Shown: positions 37,101-50,062 of the stretch, piece by piece
Layout of the letters: each line of letters begins with the position of its first letter
Position numbering within the stretch: the first letter of the stretch is position 1
The notes under the pieces: model-generated
Database searches by the model: none
Told to the model about the DNA's origin: nothing
The model's input: the letters and a program-made list of their open reading frames with translations, nothing else
Made by a program: the position numbers and the translations under genes
Assembly (NCBI GenBank): GCA_951799445.1
Contig: OX637296.1
Span: 3,534,001 to 3,598,000 of the forward strand
Origin: Pseudisothecium myosuroides
Taxonomy: Eukaryota > Streptophyta > Bryopsida > Hypnales > Lembophyllaceae
Reading direction: 5' to 3'
Length of the DNA: 64,000 nt

Positions 37101-39006
37101 TACTTCAAAAACTAATTGGAAGAAAACACTACTTTATCACTATGTCACTATATGGTGTTAGATTAGGCATAACACCTTCAATATGCACTCAAAACAGGTA
37201 GTGAATTCTTAGCCCTATAGACACACTTAAATAAAAATAATGGATTTGCCCACCTACCTACCTTCTAAAACTAAAACCAATTTTTTTTAAATTTGGAATC
37301 AGTATATATATCAAAAATATCTATTCACTTAAATTCAATAAGTGAAGGAGTTTTTAGCACTTTGTCACTATCTATGTACTCAAAAGAGACAACACTATTC
37401 AAGAAACAAGGTTTAGAGATTTAAGTCCTCTTTGTAAAGACTAAAAATTATTGGTTTGATATGGAATGAAAAGTTTGATTGTAAAAATGTAACATAGTTA
37501 TTTTTCAATCAAAAAAGAGCAAACATTAAAATTTTGAACAATGAATGAATGCAAATATATTCCCAAACTTCTAAAGGTCTTTGGTTGTTTCAAGACAAAA
37601 CTTATCAAAAGACATCTTCTTCTAGAACAATGCTAAATTCTTTGTTTTTAATATACTTTTGGGAGATTCACTTGTACAATCTCTTAGTGAACTGCTATAG
37701 GCACATTTCTACAAAAAATATGATATACAAACCTCACCAATTGCAAGATCATGACTCTTGAGTTTCAAAATACAGATTTTTCTAACTCATTCAAGTCTTC
37801 AAGAAAAGAAATTTCATCATTCAAATTTTTTGTTAAAAAATTGCATATATCCTACTGCTTGAAGGGAAAAATCTCTTGTTGAATTAAGTTGATAATATAT
37901 TTTAAAAATTTAACATTGAATGCTATATATTCATTCTTGATTATTTCTTTACACAAAAAGTTGCATTAATTGACAAAAAAAACTAATAATTCAAAACTAT
38001 CGTTGAAAAAAATCAAGCCCAATGGTGATAAATCTGAATGTTGTAGTACAAAATCTACACCTAGTATTTTTTTTTCTAAAATTATTAAAAAAATAGTTTC
38101 AAAAATTAACTTCCAATACTAATTTTGTGAAGAGATGCCATGATTTTCCGCAAAATGAAGCTTATCATTACTTTTATTACATCAATCAAAATAGAAACTT
38201 TCCACCTACATACATCTATAAATCAAATTCATTTTAAAAAGTAAAGAGAAATTTTTTCTTTCTTCCCCTAATAGCCCAAATTTGCTCCCAAAACAAAACT
38301 AAACTAATAACTTTTGCAGTATTCATTGGAATGACACAAATTAAAGCTTGACATGAAGATGATGATGATTAGGAGTTACAAAAAATATATCAAAAAATAA
38401 ATTCAAAACCATTAGAACGTGTTTCAAGATGCCAAAACCTATTTTAGTCATGAAAAGATTTTGGCAGTTAATAAATTCTTTTGTCAGTTCTCTAACTTTT
38501 GTACAACATAGGTTTTCAAAAATCTTCTCAACAAATCTTCTACAATTTGAAAAGCACAATGTTTTTTTTGCTTTAAAAAATAAATTTTTCAATTCAAAAA
38601 TGACCCTTCAAAAATGATATCAAAAAAAATTTATATTGTTATTAATTTAGCACAATGCTTTGAATTTTCACAATATGCCATTTTGAACTAGTTTTTTTGT
38701 CACCTATATTTTGAAATTTTGGAACTAATTCTTTGATTTATGCATGACTTTTAGTAAAAAAACATGAATTAAAAAAAATGTGATTTTAAAGAGTTTTAGT
38801 CATTCTAAAATCATAAAATGGAAAAAGACCTTAATTTAAATGACCGCAACATTCTTTTATTGGGTTTTTTAAAAGTAATAATAATATTAAAAAAGTAGTA
38901 AAATTATAATTTATTATAGAAAATTTTCATTAATCATTGTGAAATTGTATTTCAATAACAAAATTATGTCTCACAATAAGATTGCTTTAAAGCCTTGAAA
39001 AATGAA
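37101..39006. other. AT-rich intergenic stretch without supported gene
   Basis: Homopolymer-rich A/T sequence. Contains copy 2 of the short repeat also at 27,169 (here 37,150-37,195). Short frames exist in all six phases, none with recognisable protein character. Confidence 0.6.
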
Positions 39007-39245
39007 TTAACCCGTTAAGTACTAAGAAGCCCAAATTGGTCCTCACATTTTTTGAGTGATTTTGAAGAATTTATTTTGGGATTTTTATTAATTTTAATAA
39101 TAAAAATATTCAAATCAATGCATGCAATATTCTTCATTCAAACTAATGATATAATAAAATTTTCCATTTAGATTATACTTTCTACAATATGATCAATCAA
39201 AGTTAGCAACTTAAAATCATGAAATCTTAGTATGTAAAGGGTTAA
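39007..39245. mobile_element. Element E: 231-bp TTAA-flanked MITE
   Basis: TTAA (39007-39010) then CCCGTTAAGTACTAAG; the right end in reverse complement reads CCCTTTACATACTAAG, followed by TTAA (39242-39245). Thirteen of sixteen terminal bases match. The interior is AT-rich and non-coding. The ends are related in form to, but not the same as, those of elements A, B and D, so this may be a separate subfamily or an eroded copy. Confidence 0.62.
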
Positions 39246-40680
39246 TATACGATTATTGGATTGACATGGTATGTTAGAAATTTAACAATAGAAACCTTGT
39301 GATTCTACTTCATCACAGAATATGAGAAATCATAAAATACTACTCAAATCAAGTGATGTAGGATAATTTGGCATCTCTCATCCATTTCATGGCAAGGTAA
39401 ATCTTCTTTTTGAAGGCTTATGTAAAATAGACTTGACTAGCCTCTAACTTTCTTCTAATGAGAGACTATAAAAAGTCAAGAATATGGCCCTATAATACTA
39501 ATGTAAAGCCCTAATAGGTGGCTAGAAGCTTTTGAAGCCAACTTTTTCATTATATTTAAATTATTTAAGTATTTAATTGCAAAGATTCTCTTCAAGTGAG
39601 AAAATCCGTTTTACGAGTACTTTATGATCATGTCCTTCGACCTGATAGTCTGAAGCTTGCCCTTCTTTTGTAATTGAATAGGCTTCCATTTTTCAAGAGC
39701 CAATCACAAATAGCCACAGATCTAGGTGCATATAGAAAGTGCACACATAGATTATTTTCCTTCTCTTCAAGAATATTATATCTAGAAGGAAGGATCAATA
39801 AAAAGAATATTTTAAAATTTAGATTCAAAATTTTTGAGAAATTATTCTTCCGAGAAAAAATTGTACGGGAGAACAAAAAATCTTGCAAAATATTTCTAGT
39901 TTTAACTCTAAAATGTCGGATTGGTCATGTGGAAATCATCCTTTTTGGAACCGCGTGAATGATTTGCTTAAAAAACACCAAGAGCCCTCATTGAAGGTCA
40001 AACTACTATGCAAGACCTCTCTTTTTCACACAAAATTCTAAAGATGAACATCTGCATTTCTATGTTACATAGAAGGATTTTCTATCTCCATTGGATATTT
40101 AGTACCCACAGGGACATTATAGGGTTAAGCATCCTTCAAGCCTCACTAGTATACCTTGCGCCATTGCGCCATTACAATAAAATTAAAATAAAAGTGATTT
40201 TTTAATTTTTAATTTCATAAAAAATTCAAAATTCAAAAAAAATTCTGCTGTAAGTCGAAATGCCACAAAACAAAGTCTATGCACCCCTCCTCGGAGAGAG
40301 TTTTCTAATGATACTATGAACTCGACCAAGGGACACACACAGTTCCAAAGATCTCACCATCAGGGCTTTTTTTTTTGGCTTTCTGGTGCCAGAAAAAAAA
40401 ATCTGGCTAAAAAAGGTTATAAAAAATGCCAAAAAAATTGGATGAAATCGCCAGACAACTTTGAAATTAAAAAATATATTAGATGAAATCGCCTAATTGT
40501 GGATGAAAACCATACTATATATCCAATAAGTGGATGAATGTTGCAATTTGGAGCACCACTATAACATTTTATATCGCCACTATGTCACTTCTTCAAAAAT
40601 GAAAAAAAAAGCCCTGCTCACCATAACAAACAAAACAAAACAAAGCAACCAGCCTAATTTAGTGTACAGGGAAATTAAAT
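39246..40680. other. AT-rich intergenic stretch without supported gene
   Basis: No gene, RNA gene or clear transposon end was seen. The degenerate word GATGAAATCGCC occurs twice (about 40,441-40,495) followed by TGGATGAA twice, a small degenerate tandem. Confidence 0.5.
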
Positions 40681-41429
40681 ATTCAGGGAGAGATGTCGAC
40701 CATGCCCACCAAGCACAGTAAGCTTAGCTCGAAACTTCAGCATGGACGGGCCTGTTCTCAGGAGCATTATACCGGGTATTATGGCGGGCGATATAGCGGG
40801 CATCTCAGTCCCACGACACCATCCCGTGCAGCTCTGTTCTGCGGCCTTGTGTTTCTAACTGCTTTTTTTCCCTTCGCATTGCAACACTCTGTCGTCTCTC
40901 AACTGCCATCGCCATTCTTCCAAGCTCTCTCTCTCTCTCACACTTCCCCTCATTGCATCAGCTTTCCTGCGATCATTTCATCACCTCCACGGCACAGAGC
41001 TCTGATCTGCCTTTGCTTAACTTAATTGCAATCGTTGATCGCCATCCCATTGCTTCCATTGCTTTCGAGTATGGGTTTCTCAGTGCATGGGAGCTTCCTA
41101 AGGGTTTTTGTGGCCTCTCCTCCAACGAGGCGTCGAGTGTGATTGTTTTACTTCCGACTACGGATTAATTGTGCCGGACTGTTTTGCGATTGTTGTTATG
41201 GACCCTGGCATGTTAAGGTTTTTTCCGACTCGATGGTTGGCAGGTTTTAGGGTTGGGAGCTGTGTCAAGTAGGAATTGAGCTGCCTCTGGGGATACTCTC
41301 GCAGGAACCAGCTGTTCTCCATGCCCTAGCTCGGTCCGCGTGTGGTAACTGTAGATTTTACAATGTCCGGAGGTAAGGAATGGCGTGGCGAGTCGAGGGT
41401 TTAAAAGCTTGCAACGGGTGAACATCATC
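40681..41429 (+). promoter_or_regulatory. Promoter and 5' leader of the coiled-coil gene
   Basis: GC content rises sharply here. A (CT)n run at about 40,923-40,940 is a typical plant pyrimidine patch near transcription starts. Several upstream ATGs, including one at 41,380 with a short frame of 14 codons, precede the chosen start at 41,430, so translation may be modulated by upstream frames. Confidence 0.45.
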
Positions 41430-44400
41430 ATGGGTGACGACAGCGGCCTCGTTCAGGATTCGATCAATTATTTCGAGAAGCCTCCGGATTTCGATCAAAA
41501 TGGTGAGCACGACCGAGTGGATGATGACAAAGGCTTGGATGGGATCGTGGATTTGAGAAATCGAATTGCTCGCCAATGGCGATGTCCGGCCTTGGCTTTG
41601 AAAGCCTTGGAGTCCATGCCTGTGCGGAACCTCATCCGTGTGAGCCAGTCTTCCGTGGAACGAAAATCGGATACGGAGGAGAGTTTTGTCAAAAGTGATG
41701 AGGCTTTGCTAAGTGCGGTTGATGATGGGGGCATGTCGGAAAAGAAGTTGGTGACCATCATGTTTGCATTTCAGCGTTGGCGCCAGAGCCAGCTGAAGGT
41801 GAAACCTAGTTTCTCACCTATTTTCTTGAGTATGTGGCCTTGTGTTTTGCATTAGTGATGGCTCTTAGGGTTTCCTTTAGCCTTACATCAAACTCTGAAG
41901 AGTACATCACCTGAACGAAATGGTTTGTGTTTTCTTCGGAGAGCACATTTCCACGGACTTTAGGACCAAGACTTCTCATGGTTTGAAAATGTATTCAAGT
42001 CGATTGATCATATTGCAAGAGACACAATTTGGATGGGGTGGACATTGCATGTGCTAGTCAGAAAATAAACATATTTGGACAAAAGAAAGTCCTCATGTGA
42101 CTTAATGAAGTCTCTACTTGGTCTTTTAGGGATTAAAGGAATTTTCATTGAACAACTTTCTGAACATTTTGCAGGCCCTGAAATAGTTAGAAGCTGAAGC
42201 ATTTTTTGTTATCGTCTGTTTTGTCTCTGGCTCGATTGTCGATTGCAGAACCTTCTAGGCCAAGAGCTGGTCAAGGTACTGGAAGAGGCTCGAGAGGATG
42301 AGATTGCTCGAGCATCGCTGGAAACACAGTTGGAGCACACTGAACAACTATTGGCGACTGAACGCGCGAAATCCGCAATGCTCCACAACCAGCTTGCCAC
42401 CGCAGTGAATAGCACGAAGTTCCATGAGAATGGTTACATTGCTGATAATGCTACTGTATGTTTCTCTGCTACGAACCGGAGTGGCAAGCCTTTTGGTGTG
42501 CTCTGTAGTTCTACCGTTTCCTTTGGATAACACAGTATGATAATAAACTGGAATCGTTTTCCTACTTTGTTCTTCCTTGTAGCAGTTTTTATTTGGCTTC
42601 AACGCCGAAGTTTTTCGACACTGAATTTCGCCCGTGAGTTGAACTTTCGATCAAAAAGTCTGAAAGGGTTTATAGTGGAAAATCAGGTGAGCAAGATGGA
42701 CAGGCAGGTTATGACTATGGAAGACTTCAAAGTAGCAGAGGCAGAAATCGAGCTGCGGGATAATCAGATCCAACAGTTGAAAGAGAGGATACGAAGTTTG
42801 GAAGAAAAAATTGGAAGGGTCGATAAGCAAATGAATCGCCTTCACCTTGAGAGGAGTGACCTTCATGCTGAGAATAGCATCGTTTTGCGAGAAAATAGAT
42901 CTCTTCTTGAACAAGTAAGCTTCACTCCTGGTCCACTGCCGACCATGCTAACCTATGTGCTTGATGAATTACACGAAGCGAAATTATATTTCGATCTTTT
43001 GTTCTTGATCACATTGATTACGTGGTGGACAGTTGTCTTCTAGGGACAAGGAAGTGGTGAAGCAAGACGAAGAGATGGAGAGGCTCAAGGCCTTAACAAC
43101 CAGAGTGAAGGAACAGCAGATCGCCAAGCAGGACTTGATTGACTCCATGGCGGCTGACCATAGTGCAGAACTTAAGATTCTTCAAGAGCAGTTGCAACAA
43201 GCATATAGGGCAAATAGTTGTAAGGAGGTATTTATCACGACATGGGTCTCTATTCCAAAAACGCAAGGATGGCTCTTGCGGAGGTCGCTAGGTTGTAAAC
43301 ATTCCCTCCAGCGCACATTCTTACTTGAGCGGGTTACTGATAACTGAATAATTTTGTTGCCTCGAGCAGGTGGAGTTGGCCACCTCTGTGGAACATTGCA
43401 GCCATTTGAAGCATGAGAAGGGCACCCTCCTGATGCAACTTCAAGAAGCTGAGAAGCGGGCAGATCTTGCATCTACCCGCGCTGAGGTCGGTTGTGCTTC
43501 TTGATTCGAGAAATCTTTAACCTATTAAGGCCAGAAAATAAAAATAAAAATTCCACTTTGGAAGCTAATACCGGTAGTAGATATTAGTTGCTTTCAAAAT
43601 TGTAAGGCATTGATTCCGTTTTTTCTAATGGGTACATTTCGCTTCCATCCTAGATGCTTACTAAGTGATTTATAACTGATACAAATGTATACGGAAGCGG
43701 TCATTTTTGGCATTATTTTAGGCACTTAGTCACTAATAATCACTTGCATATATCCCCAAAAGCATTACTGGTAAGCAGACTTTCAAGCAATGTAAGATTC
43801 TGTTATAATTACTGCAGTCGCCTGGAAACTCAAGATTCATCTAGATATATAATTCCACTCTTAGATTCAAGGCTATGTAGTAGAGAGTCTCCTCGATCTA
43901 TTTCTGTGTTCAGTCTGAAGTAATGTGAGTGGTGGTCAGGAATTATGCGCGAAGCTGCGGTGCAGATCTGATGGAGCGGATGAGTCAGCAGAAGCAGCCT
44001 CAGACGTGGTCAAGCAGCTCAAGAAATTGACGCAGAATGTGCGCGAGCGAGAGACCACCATCCATGCCATAGACGCGCAGGCGACGTCTTCACACGCTGA
44101 TCATGGCTCCAGTGTCCGGAATAGAACAGAGCATCCCACTTCAGACAGGCAGTGTTTTGGCGACCAAGTCTACAACACCTTCCCTCAAGATCGAGCCTTT
44201 TGGGAGAATTATCCTCTGTGCCCACTGGGCCATGGGCCAGATCAACCAAGTGTAAGTTTGTCTTCTGTTAGCGACCACACGCTGTCGGAGCTTCCACTTG
44301 CCGCACGTCATTCAGTCCCCCGCTTCTTATTTCAGGACGGAATCACCAATTGGATCACCTGGAAATGGCGGTGGGCAGCATCCAGTGCAAGGTACGTGGC

Positions 44401-46905
44401 AACCTTTTCTCGTCGGTCTTAGTTGTTTTTCAGCCTTCTAATAAAAGTAGCAGATCGAACTAACTTTCACCGTCGCTATGACTTTCATAGCTGTCGATTT
44501 CACTCTGACTTCCAGACTTGAGTGCTTTTCATTATCTTAAGGATCGGTAATTTCAATGTACTCTTGAGCTTTTCGCTTCCTACGCATGAAGACGAGGAAG
44601 GTCGCGTAACGTGTTAGTTTTCGAATCATTTTCCCCTGCCTGAGATACTGTGCACCAGTGGAAGTCATTGCCATGCAGTCTTACTGCACCGTTCTTGGCA
44701 ATGGAAGCATTTAGGTTTGATTGTTAGTCTGCTACATTAACTGAAAGATGCTCGAAGCAAAATTTCATTTCTTGGATTAATTGGAGCTGAAACTGACGCT
44801 ACAGTTTGAATGACTCCGAGGTTTGCAGGGCTGAGCTTCTTGCAAGAAAACTACACAGCTTTACCCAGAGATTTTTTGACGACTTGCGTCGGGTAAGTGA
44901 TCTCATTCATTTGCTAAGCATGGGCCATCCCAACAGCTGTACATGTCACCCTTGTGTGACCACTCATTTCATCTTAGTCCAAGTGTGCAAACTCACCAGC
45001 TGCTGGCCGGGCCGTTGAATGAATTTCTGCGCGCAGGATCGCAAGCAGCTGAGAGTGCAAGATCTGGTGCAGAGACTGGGAATCGAAAGCCTGGCAACCC
45101 ACTTGGAGGACGAGTTGCATAGAAGTACAAGGGCAGTGACCGCGGAGCCCAAACTGGTGCAGTTGATCCTGTTCGCATGGCGTGCATTCACGCGAACGTC
45201 CGTGATGCAGCGGAGAGCGCTCTCCCGCAATGCTTCCCTGGGCAAGATGCTGGATGCCTTGCCCTGGTGGATTCGCCGAGCGAGAGACCGTCGACTGCTG
45301 GAGCGGACTTTCTTCCAATGGCTGGTGGTCACTCTCAGCGCCAAGCGGCACCCGTATTTCTCCAGAAGCATCGTCATGGAAGAGCAGACTGCGAGTTATG
45401 AAGATTCACGACCGCTGTTCAGGCCCCAGGCTTCGTTTTCGACCAAACTTCGACAAATCAAAGGGCCTTCTGAGGAAATGAATGCTGTCAATTCGCAAAT
45501 CCGAAGGGCTCAGACAGCACCAGGTGCAGCTTATTATGCTGCTCCTAAACCTCGCCTTCGGGATACTAATCGGAATCAACTGCCCAGGGCCTCCCAAACC
45601 AGGGCTCTGCAGGCATTCCAGGTGTGCACTCAACCCTGCCTCTCTAATTTCATTCTCTGTAGTTGGATTTTCAGCTTATATCCTCAAAAGGGTCAAGTCT
45701 GATTGGAAAACTTCCATATGTCAATGCAAGTTGTCTTAGACTGAATGGTGACTAGTTAATAATCTATATGGATCTCTTCCACGCAGACTACTCTGCAGCA
45801 AGAGGTAACCGAGCTTACGAAAATTGCAGGCCAGGAGATGCAATCCTTGCAGCAGCGCAATTCTCAGGTCTGCTCCCGTGTTGAAAGTAGTCAAACTCGC
45901 CATGTTGACATCTTAGACTAAAACGCTGCAACAGTATTTGAATTTATTGAATATATTTCCCATAGTTTGATGAATGATGGCGAGCTTATCTGATGCCTGC
46001 AGCTTAGGAGCAGGCCAGTGACCGCCCCCACGGAAAGCTCCTATGCCAAGCAACGCCAACCGGACGGGAAAAAGGTGCTGAAGTCCGTTCTGGGGGTTTG
46101 CAACAACCTTGCATTAGCACTAACGAATGTCAGAGGCAAGCTCAGCCCTCATGTCGGACCAGACACTTTGAATGATCGGCGAGTCGTGAAAATCAGTCCC
46201 CGTGTCCTCGCAGACACGGTGAACACTTGCATTCGAAACGAGCAGACGAAGATCATCGCCAAAGGCCCGGCGAGAGAGCTTCAAGCTGAAGCCCTATCCA
46301 GTCCGAGGGCTGCTGGGAACCCCAGAGGAGGATTGACACAGCAGGCTGTAAGACCTGCAGGAAATTCAAATCAAGCTGGGCCCGAGGGTTGGGGAACTCA
46401 GATAGCAGCAGCTACAAGCCAGCGTGATTATTCAGGCTGCATCAGAAAGCCAGTGAACATCAACGCATCTGCTCAAGAACGGAGGACACGGACTGCTAAT
46501 GGCCCAATGATGGCAATTCCAGAGCCCTGTAACTCCAGGTATCAGTCTCCATTCCGAAGCCAAATTCATGAAGGTACAACAGCTCCTAATCCAGGCAAAA
46601 AATTCAGCCACAACAGAGCAGAGACGCAAAACCCTGCAAATAAAGATATCAAAGGCAACATATCAACATATTCTCAGAGTGCTCCAGTCAGTCAAGAGAA
46701 TGGAAGGATCAAGCGGACCAATTTACCGCGCGAATGCAGAAGGCCTGGTACATCAAACCCGGTGTTAAACATGTCTGTAATAAACAAAGTCTTAGGGGAC
46801 GGGGCCACAACTGCGTCGCTGGAGGAGAAAAAACTTGTGGGGTCGGCATTGGCCAGGTTGGTGAGCACAAAAATCTCCAAGTTGCGAGGAGGCCAAGCCG
46901 TGTGA
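41430..46905 (+). CDS. Large coiled-coil protein with Sfi1-like motifs (~1,038 residues), unknown function
   Basis: Eleven exons: 41430-41798, 42249-42455, 42687-42914, 43033-43227, 43370-43486, 43940-44251, 44336-44391, 44829-44892, 45037-45621, 45787-45867, 46003-46905. All borders are GT-AG and phases agree, giving 1,038 codons plus stop. Residues ~120-400 are heptad-rich coiled coil (LEEAREDEIARASLETQLEH; IRSLEEKIGRVDKQMNRLHL). Three short motifs with a Phe-x-x-Trp core, FAFQRWRQSQ near residue 118, LFAWRAFTRTSV near ~565 and LLERTFFQWLVVT near ~605, resemble Sfi1/centrin-binding repeats. The 300-residue last exon is Ser/Gln/Asn/basic and looks disordered. I do not recognise a named plant family. 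The start at 41430 is the first ATG in the long frame. A polyadenylation-like AAATAAA lies ~60 nt after the stop. Confidence 0.85.
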
Positions 46906-47212
46906 CATTGCCATCTTCCTGAGAGGAAGCAACTGTGGTGCAGGAAAGAGCATGCCCAAACTTCAAAATAAATTAAGTTGTGTATAAGTACTAATCGACG
47001 TATCATGTTCTCTTTAGTGCCCGGAAACCCGTAAGACATTATCGTAAAGGATCGTGTTGAAATTGATAGGAACAGGAAACCGGGAGTGAACCATATGCAA
47101 TTAGCAAGATGCACACGTGAGATGTTTCCATCATGAAAGTATCAACTTTACTTCTGAACCAACACAAAAAGCCGAGCAGCACTGAACCTACTAGTTGCCG
47201 AAGATCCTAAAC

Positions 47213-49072
47213 CTACAGGAGCTTTTTCCTTTCAAAAAATGTTTTGAGGTGCCACAACTGCCAGCCGGCCACTCCCAGGCACACCAGTAACGACATGATC
47301 CCAAACCATGCCACCCTGGAGTTCGTCAGTTCGTTCAAGTCCCGCATTTCTGCCTCCCTGCACGTGCCACAAGAGAACACTATTCAATTCACCCGAGTCC
47401 CAGATGTTGTTTTGGGGAAGCTCTGAAACCAACAATGGACTACTTACTTCACTATCATAGTCATACCCCAAACTGATGAATGCAACTCCAGACATTAAAA
47501 AAAATAACGATAACTAATAAACAGTCGTTACCTCTCCCTCAAGTAAAGCATCTCGCTATGAATGGAACCCACAGCTTCTTCCAGCTTCCTCAACTCCAGC
47601 TCCATACCCTGTAAATGAGACAAAAAAGTTCAATCCCGTTGCCCCCAGACCCACTTTCAACTTCTACTAACCACAAAGAAGCCACCCCTTGAAAGAAAGA
47701 ACACACGAACTTAAGAAATGAAGTGGAAATTGCAAGTGGTATATATAAGATAACGGGGAATCTCTGTCACAGCAACACCTAACACAATTTGATAACTTCT
47801 AACGAACTGTAAATCTCTCCTGCAAAACGTTCAAAATATTCAAAACATTCGAACCATCAAGGAAAGAGGAATAGGACAGTACATCGAGCTTGTCCTTCTT
47901 GGCAATGGACGCCCAGTCCTTGGCAGCCACGCCTGTCTTCCAATCCAGGGCCACATTGACAACCGCGTTGGGAGCGGTGTTCGTCAGCCAAAAGCAGGCC
48001 ATGAAGTTCCCAGACTCCGTCGTCGTGAAGGCAAACTGTCCTTGCTTCACACCCTCTTGGTAGTGTAACTGATTGCCATAAGGCGACGTAACCTGCAGGC
48101 CCACACAACAACACCAATGTTGCATCAGTCATCGAGATAGTCGTTTGATGGATAAGAAATTGAGAAGTTTGCATCATTCACCAATGTGAGAAATTAATAA
48201 ATCTATATCAGTTTACATCAGTCACCAATGTTACATCACAATCGTTCCATTGATGTTACAGCCCGCAACCAACATCAGCTCCAACAATAAACTGCAGTAA
48301 TTCACTTTTGCAAGAGCCTACAACTCCAAAATGAACAGTATGCGGCTACGATAACAATCAACCAGCTCAAGGATTAAAAATAGACAAATTCAGCTCTTCA
48401 AATAGCAAGCGAGCCTCACAGATCAAGGCCGGCAAACAACAGGGCAGGTACTGCCAGTAGACACCAGCATGAACCCCGCAACAGAATTTGCTCAAAAATG
48501 ACATTCTCTAGGAGAAAATTTACTCAGTGAGAAGAATAAAAAAATTTTAATAAAATTTTGAATAAAAATAAAAATAAAAACACTCAAATTCTTCAAAAAC
48601 AAGAGAAATTATGACCATTAATTCTAGTACGCACCTTACAGTCTCCAGGAAACCAAGAAAATTTCCAAAACTTTCAGATAATCGAACGCAGATACCCTAA
48701 GAAAAGATCAAACCATCCCAAAAAAATCTTCAACCCATCCAAAAATTATCCCCAAAAAAATCAAAAAAATCAAAAAATAAATAAATTTAAATCACTGCTC
48801 GAAATCGAAACCCGGAAAAGACAGAGCACAAAACACGAAATCCACACCCTTCATCCAGCTCTGAGGCCGCTCACCTTCACAGTGAGCTTGTGCGCGTCAT
48901 CGCTATGCACGATCTTGTAATCTCCCACCACAACCACATGGTTCTGAATCTCCTCCGCCACGCACTTAGTCGTCCGCGCGGTCACCTCGAACTGCACCGC
49001 ATGCGCTCCCCATCCCCCCAACGCCAGCACCACCACCAACCCCACCAGCAGCAGCCTCCTCGCCCCGCCCAT
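47213..49072 (-). CDS. p24/emp24 (GOLD-domain) ER-Golgi cargo receptor, delta-type
   Basis: p24 proteins are type I membrane proteins of COPI/COPII vesicles that select cargo and retain ER residents. Four exons, 48875-49072, 47883-48092, 47532-47608 and 47213-47357, give 209 residues, the usual family length. Visible: a signal peptide (residues 1-25, [14 protein letters not shown] core), a GOLD domain with its Cys pair (TKCVAEEI and GNFMACFW), a juxtamembrane coiled coil ([20 protein letters not shown]), one membrane segment ([18 protein letters not shown]) and a cytosolic tail ending FFERKKLL. The tail has both the di-aromatic COPII signal and the dilysine COPI signal, as in plant p24-delta. 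An in-frame TTG upstream (49084) was not used as start. Confidence 0.96.
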
Positions 49073-49400
49073 GGCGCACCCCAATTCCGTTCGTTCGCAA
49101 GGTGGGGAGGCTTCGATCCTCGTGGACCGATCGAATTGCTAAGCTTACAAGCGAGCAACGGAACGAGCAAGCAAGCAAGCAAAGAGATCGGGAAGCAAGC
49201 TCGCGAATGGGAGAAACAGAATTGGAAACCCTAAGTGTGAGTCCCCGAGGACTGAGTGAGAGAGACGGACTGATGGGATGGGATGGGATGGGATGGGATG
49301 GGATGATGATGTGGTATGGGGTGGTGTGTCATAGCATGGCGGGGATTGGATGGCCATAGGGAGGGGGGTGCGGGGGCCCTATGGGACGCCTTGGTGGACT
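49073..49400 (-). promoter_or_regulatory. 5' leader/promoter of the p24 gene with (ATGGG)n tract
   Basis: Upstream of the p24 start, the plus strand at about 49,272-49,303 carries six GGG runs separated by AT, a pentamer tandem. On paper it satisfies the G-quadruplex rule on the strand opposite to the coding strand, some 200 nt before the start codon. A TA-free, GC-richer stretch (49,240-49,380) surrounds it. Confidence 0.45.
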
Positions 49401-49528
49401 TAATGGCACTCGGTCAATTAAACCATAACTCGCTCTCTTGGGTTGTTGACTTTTAATGCTGGGTTTTTTTTCAGGTTTGGGGCAGTGTTTTTTTTTCATT
49501 TGGAGAAGGAGCCAGTAGTTTCTTCAAT

Positions 49529-49616
49529 CCATACCTTAAGTTTGTTTGTTTTGTTTGTTTACTTTGCTGAGGTGAGATCTTCTGGACCATGCATCCCCGA
49601 TTGCGTGCTTGGAAAC
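49529..49616 (+). repeat. Dispersed repeat Y, copy 1
   Basis: About 88 bp beginning CCATACCTTAAGTTTG matches 57,830-57,935 in direct orientation, through a TTTGTTTGTTT run, GAGAT(C/G)T, GGACC(A/G)TGC and TGCTTGG/TACTTGG. No coding potential. Confidence 0.65.
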
Positions 49617-49749
49617 CTTAAATTTTTCTATTTTTTTTCTAATTTTTCACGTGGGCCGATATTTTTTATCTGCAATAACAACAAAGGAGAGAAAAAGAGG
49701 TCCAAAATCTGACCTAGTCTATGTTGCCATCCTATTACCTCCATTTGTT

Positions 49750-50024
49750 TGTATTGTTGTCGCCATCTTATTATTGTTGTTCTATTCTTTTTTATCATTA
49801 TCACCATTGTATGAGCAATGTCTTCATTCTTCTTTGATGAAACAACACCTACATTTTTCTTCTACAAACTACTAGTGCATTCTTTGATAAAACTATCAAA
49901 TATTCTCTCATCTTCTTTTCACAAGATGTGGAGTCCAATACCTTCATCAAATGCTAAAGAAACCAAACATATGACATGATCTAATCTCACCAAATCAGCC
50001 TTTTCATCACCAAAAACACCATAT
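49750..50024 (-). repeat. Dispersed repeat X, copy 2 (uninterrupted)
   Basis: Reverse-complement partner of 28,191-28,815. Here the two blocks abut near 49,900-49,908, which is the empty site for the 384-bp element found in the other copy. Confidence 0.7.
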
Positions 50025-50062
50025 AGTGAATGCATGGTTTGGCGGCTCAATATTTGCACACA

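Noticed and set aside
39011..40126. A larger TTAA element from TTAACCC at 39,007 to GGGTTAA at ~40,123
   Set aside because: The ends beyond the first few bases do not match, whereas the pairing to 39,241 extends over 16 bases.
44964..45633. Several minus-strand frames up to 137 codons
   Set aside because: Opposite exon 9 of the coiled-coil gene; the plus-strand frame has agreeing splice sites and protein character.
46692..47114. Minus-strand frame of 140 codons
   Set aside because: Antisense to the last exon and 3' UTR of the coiled-coil gene; Leu/Phe-rich without family similarity.
49443..49875. Phe/Leu-rich plus-strand frames
   Set aside because: T-rich low-complexity sequence overlapping repeats X and Y; no domain.
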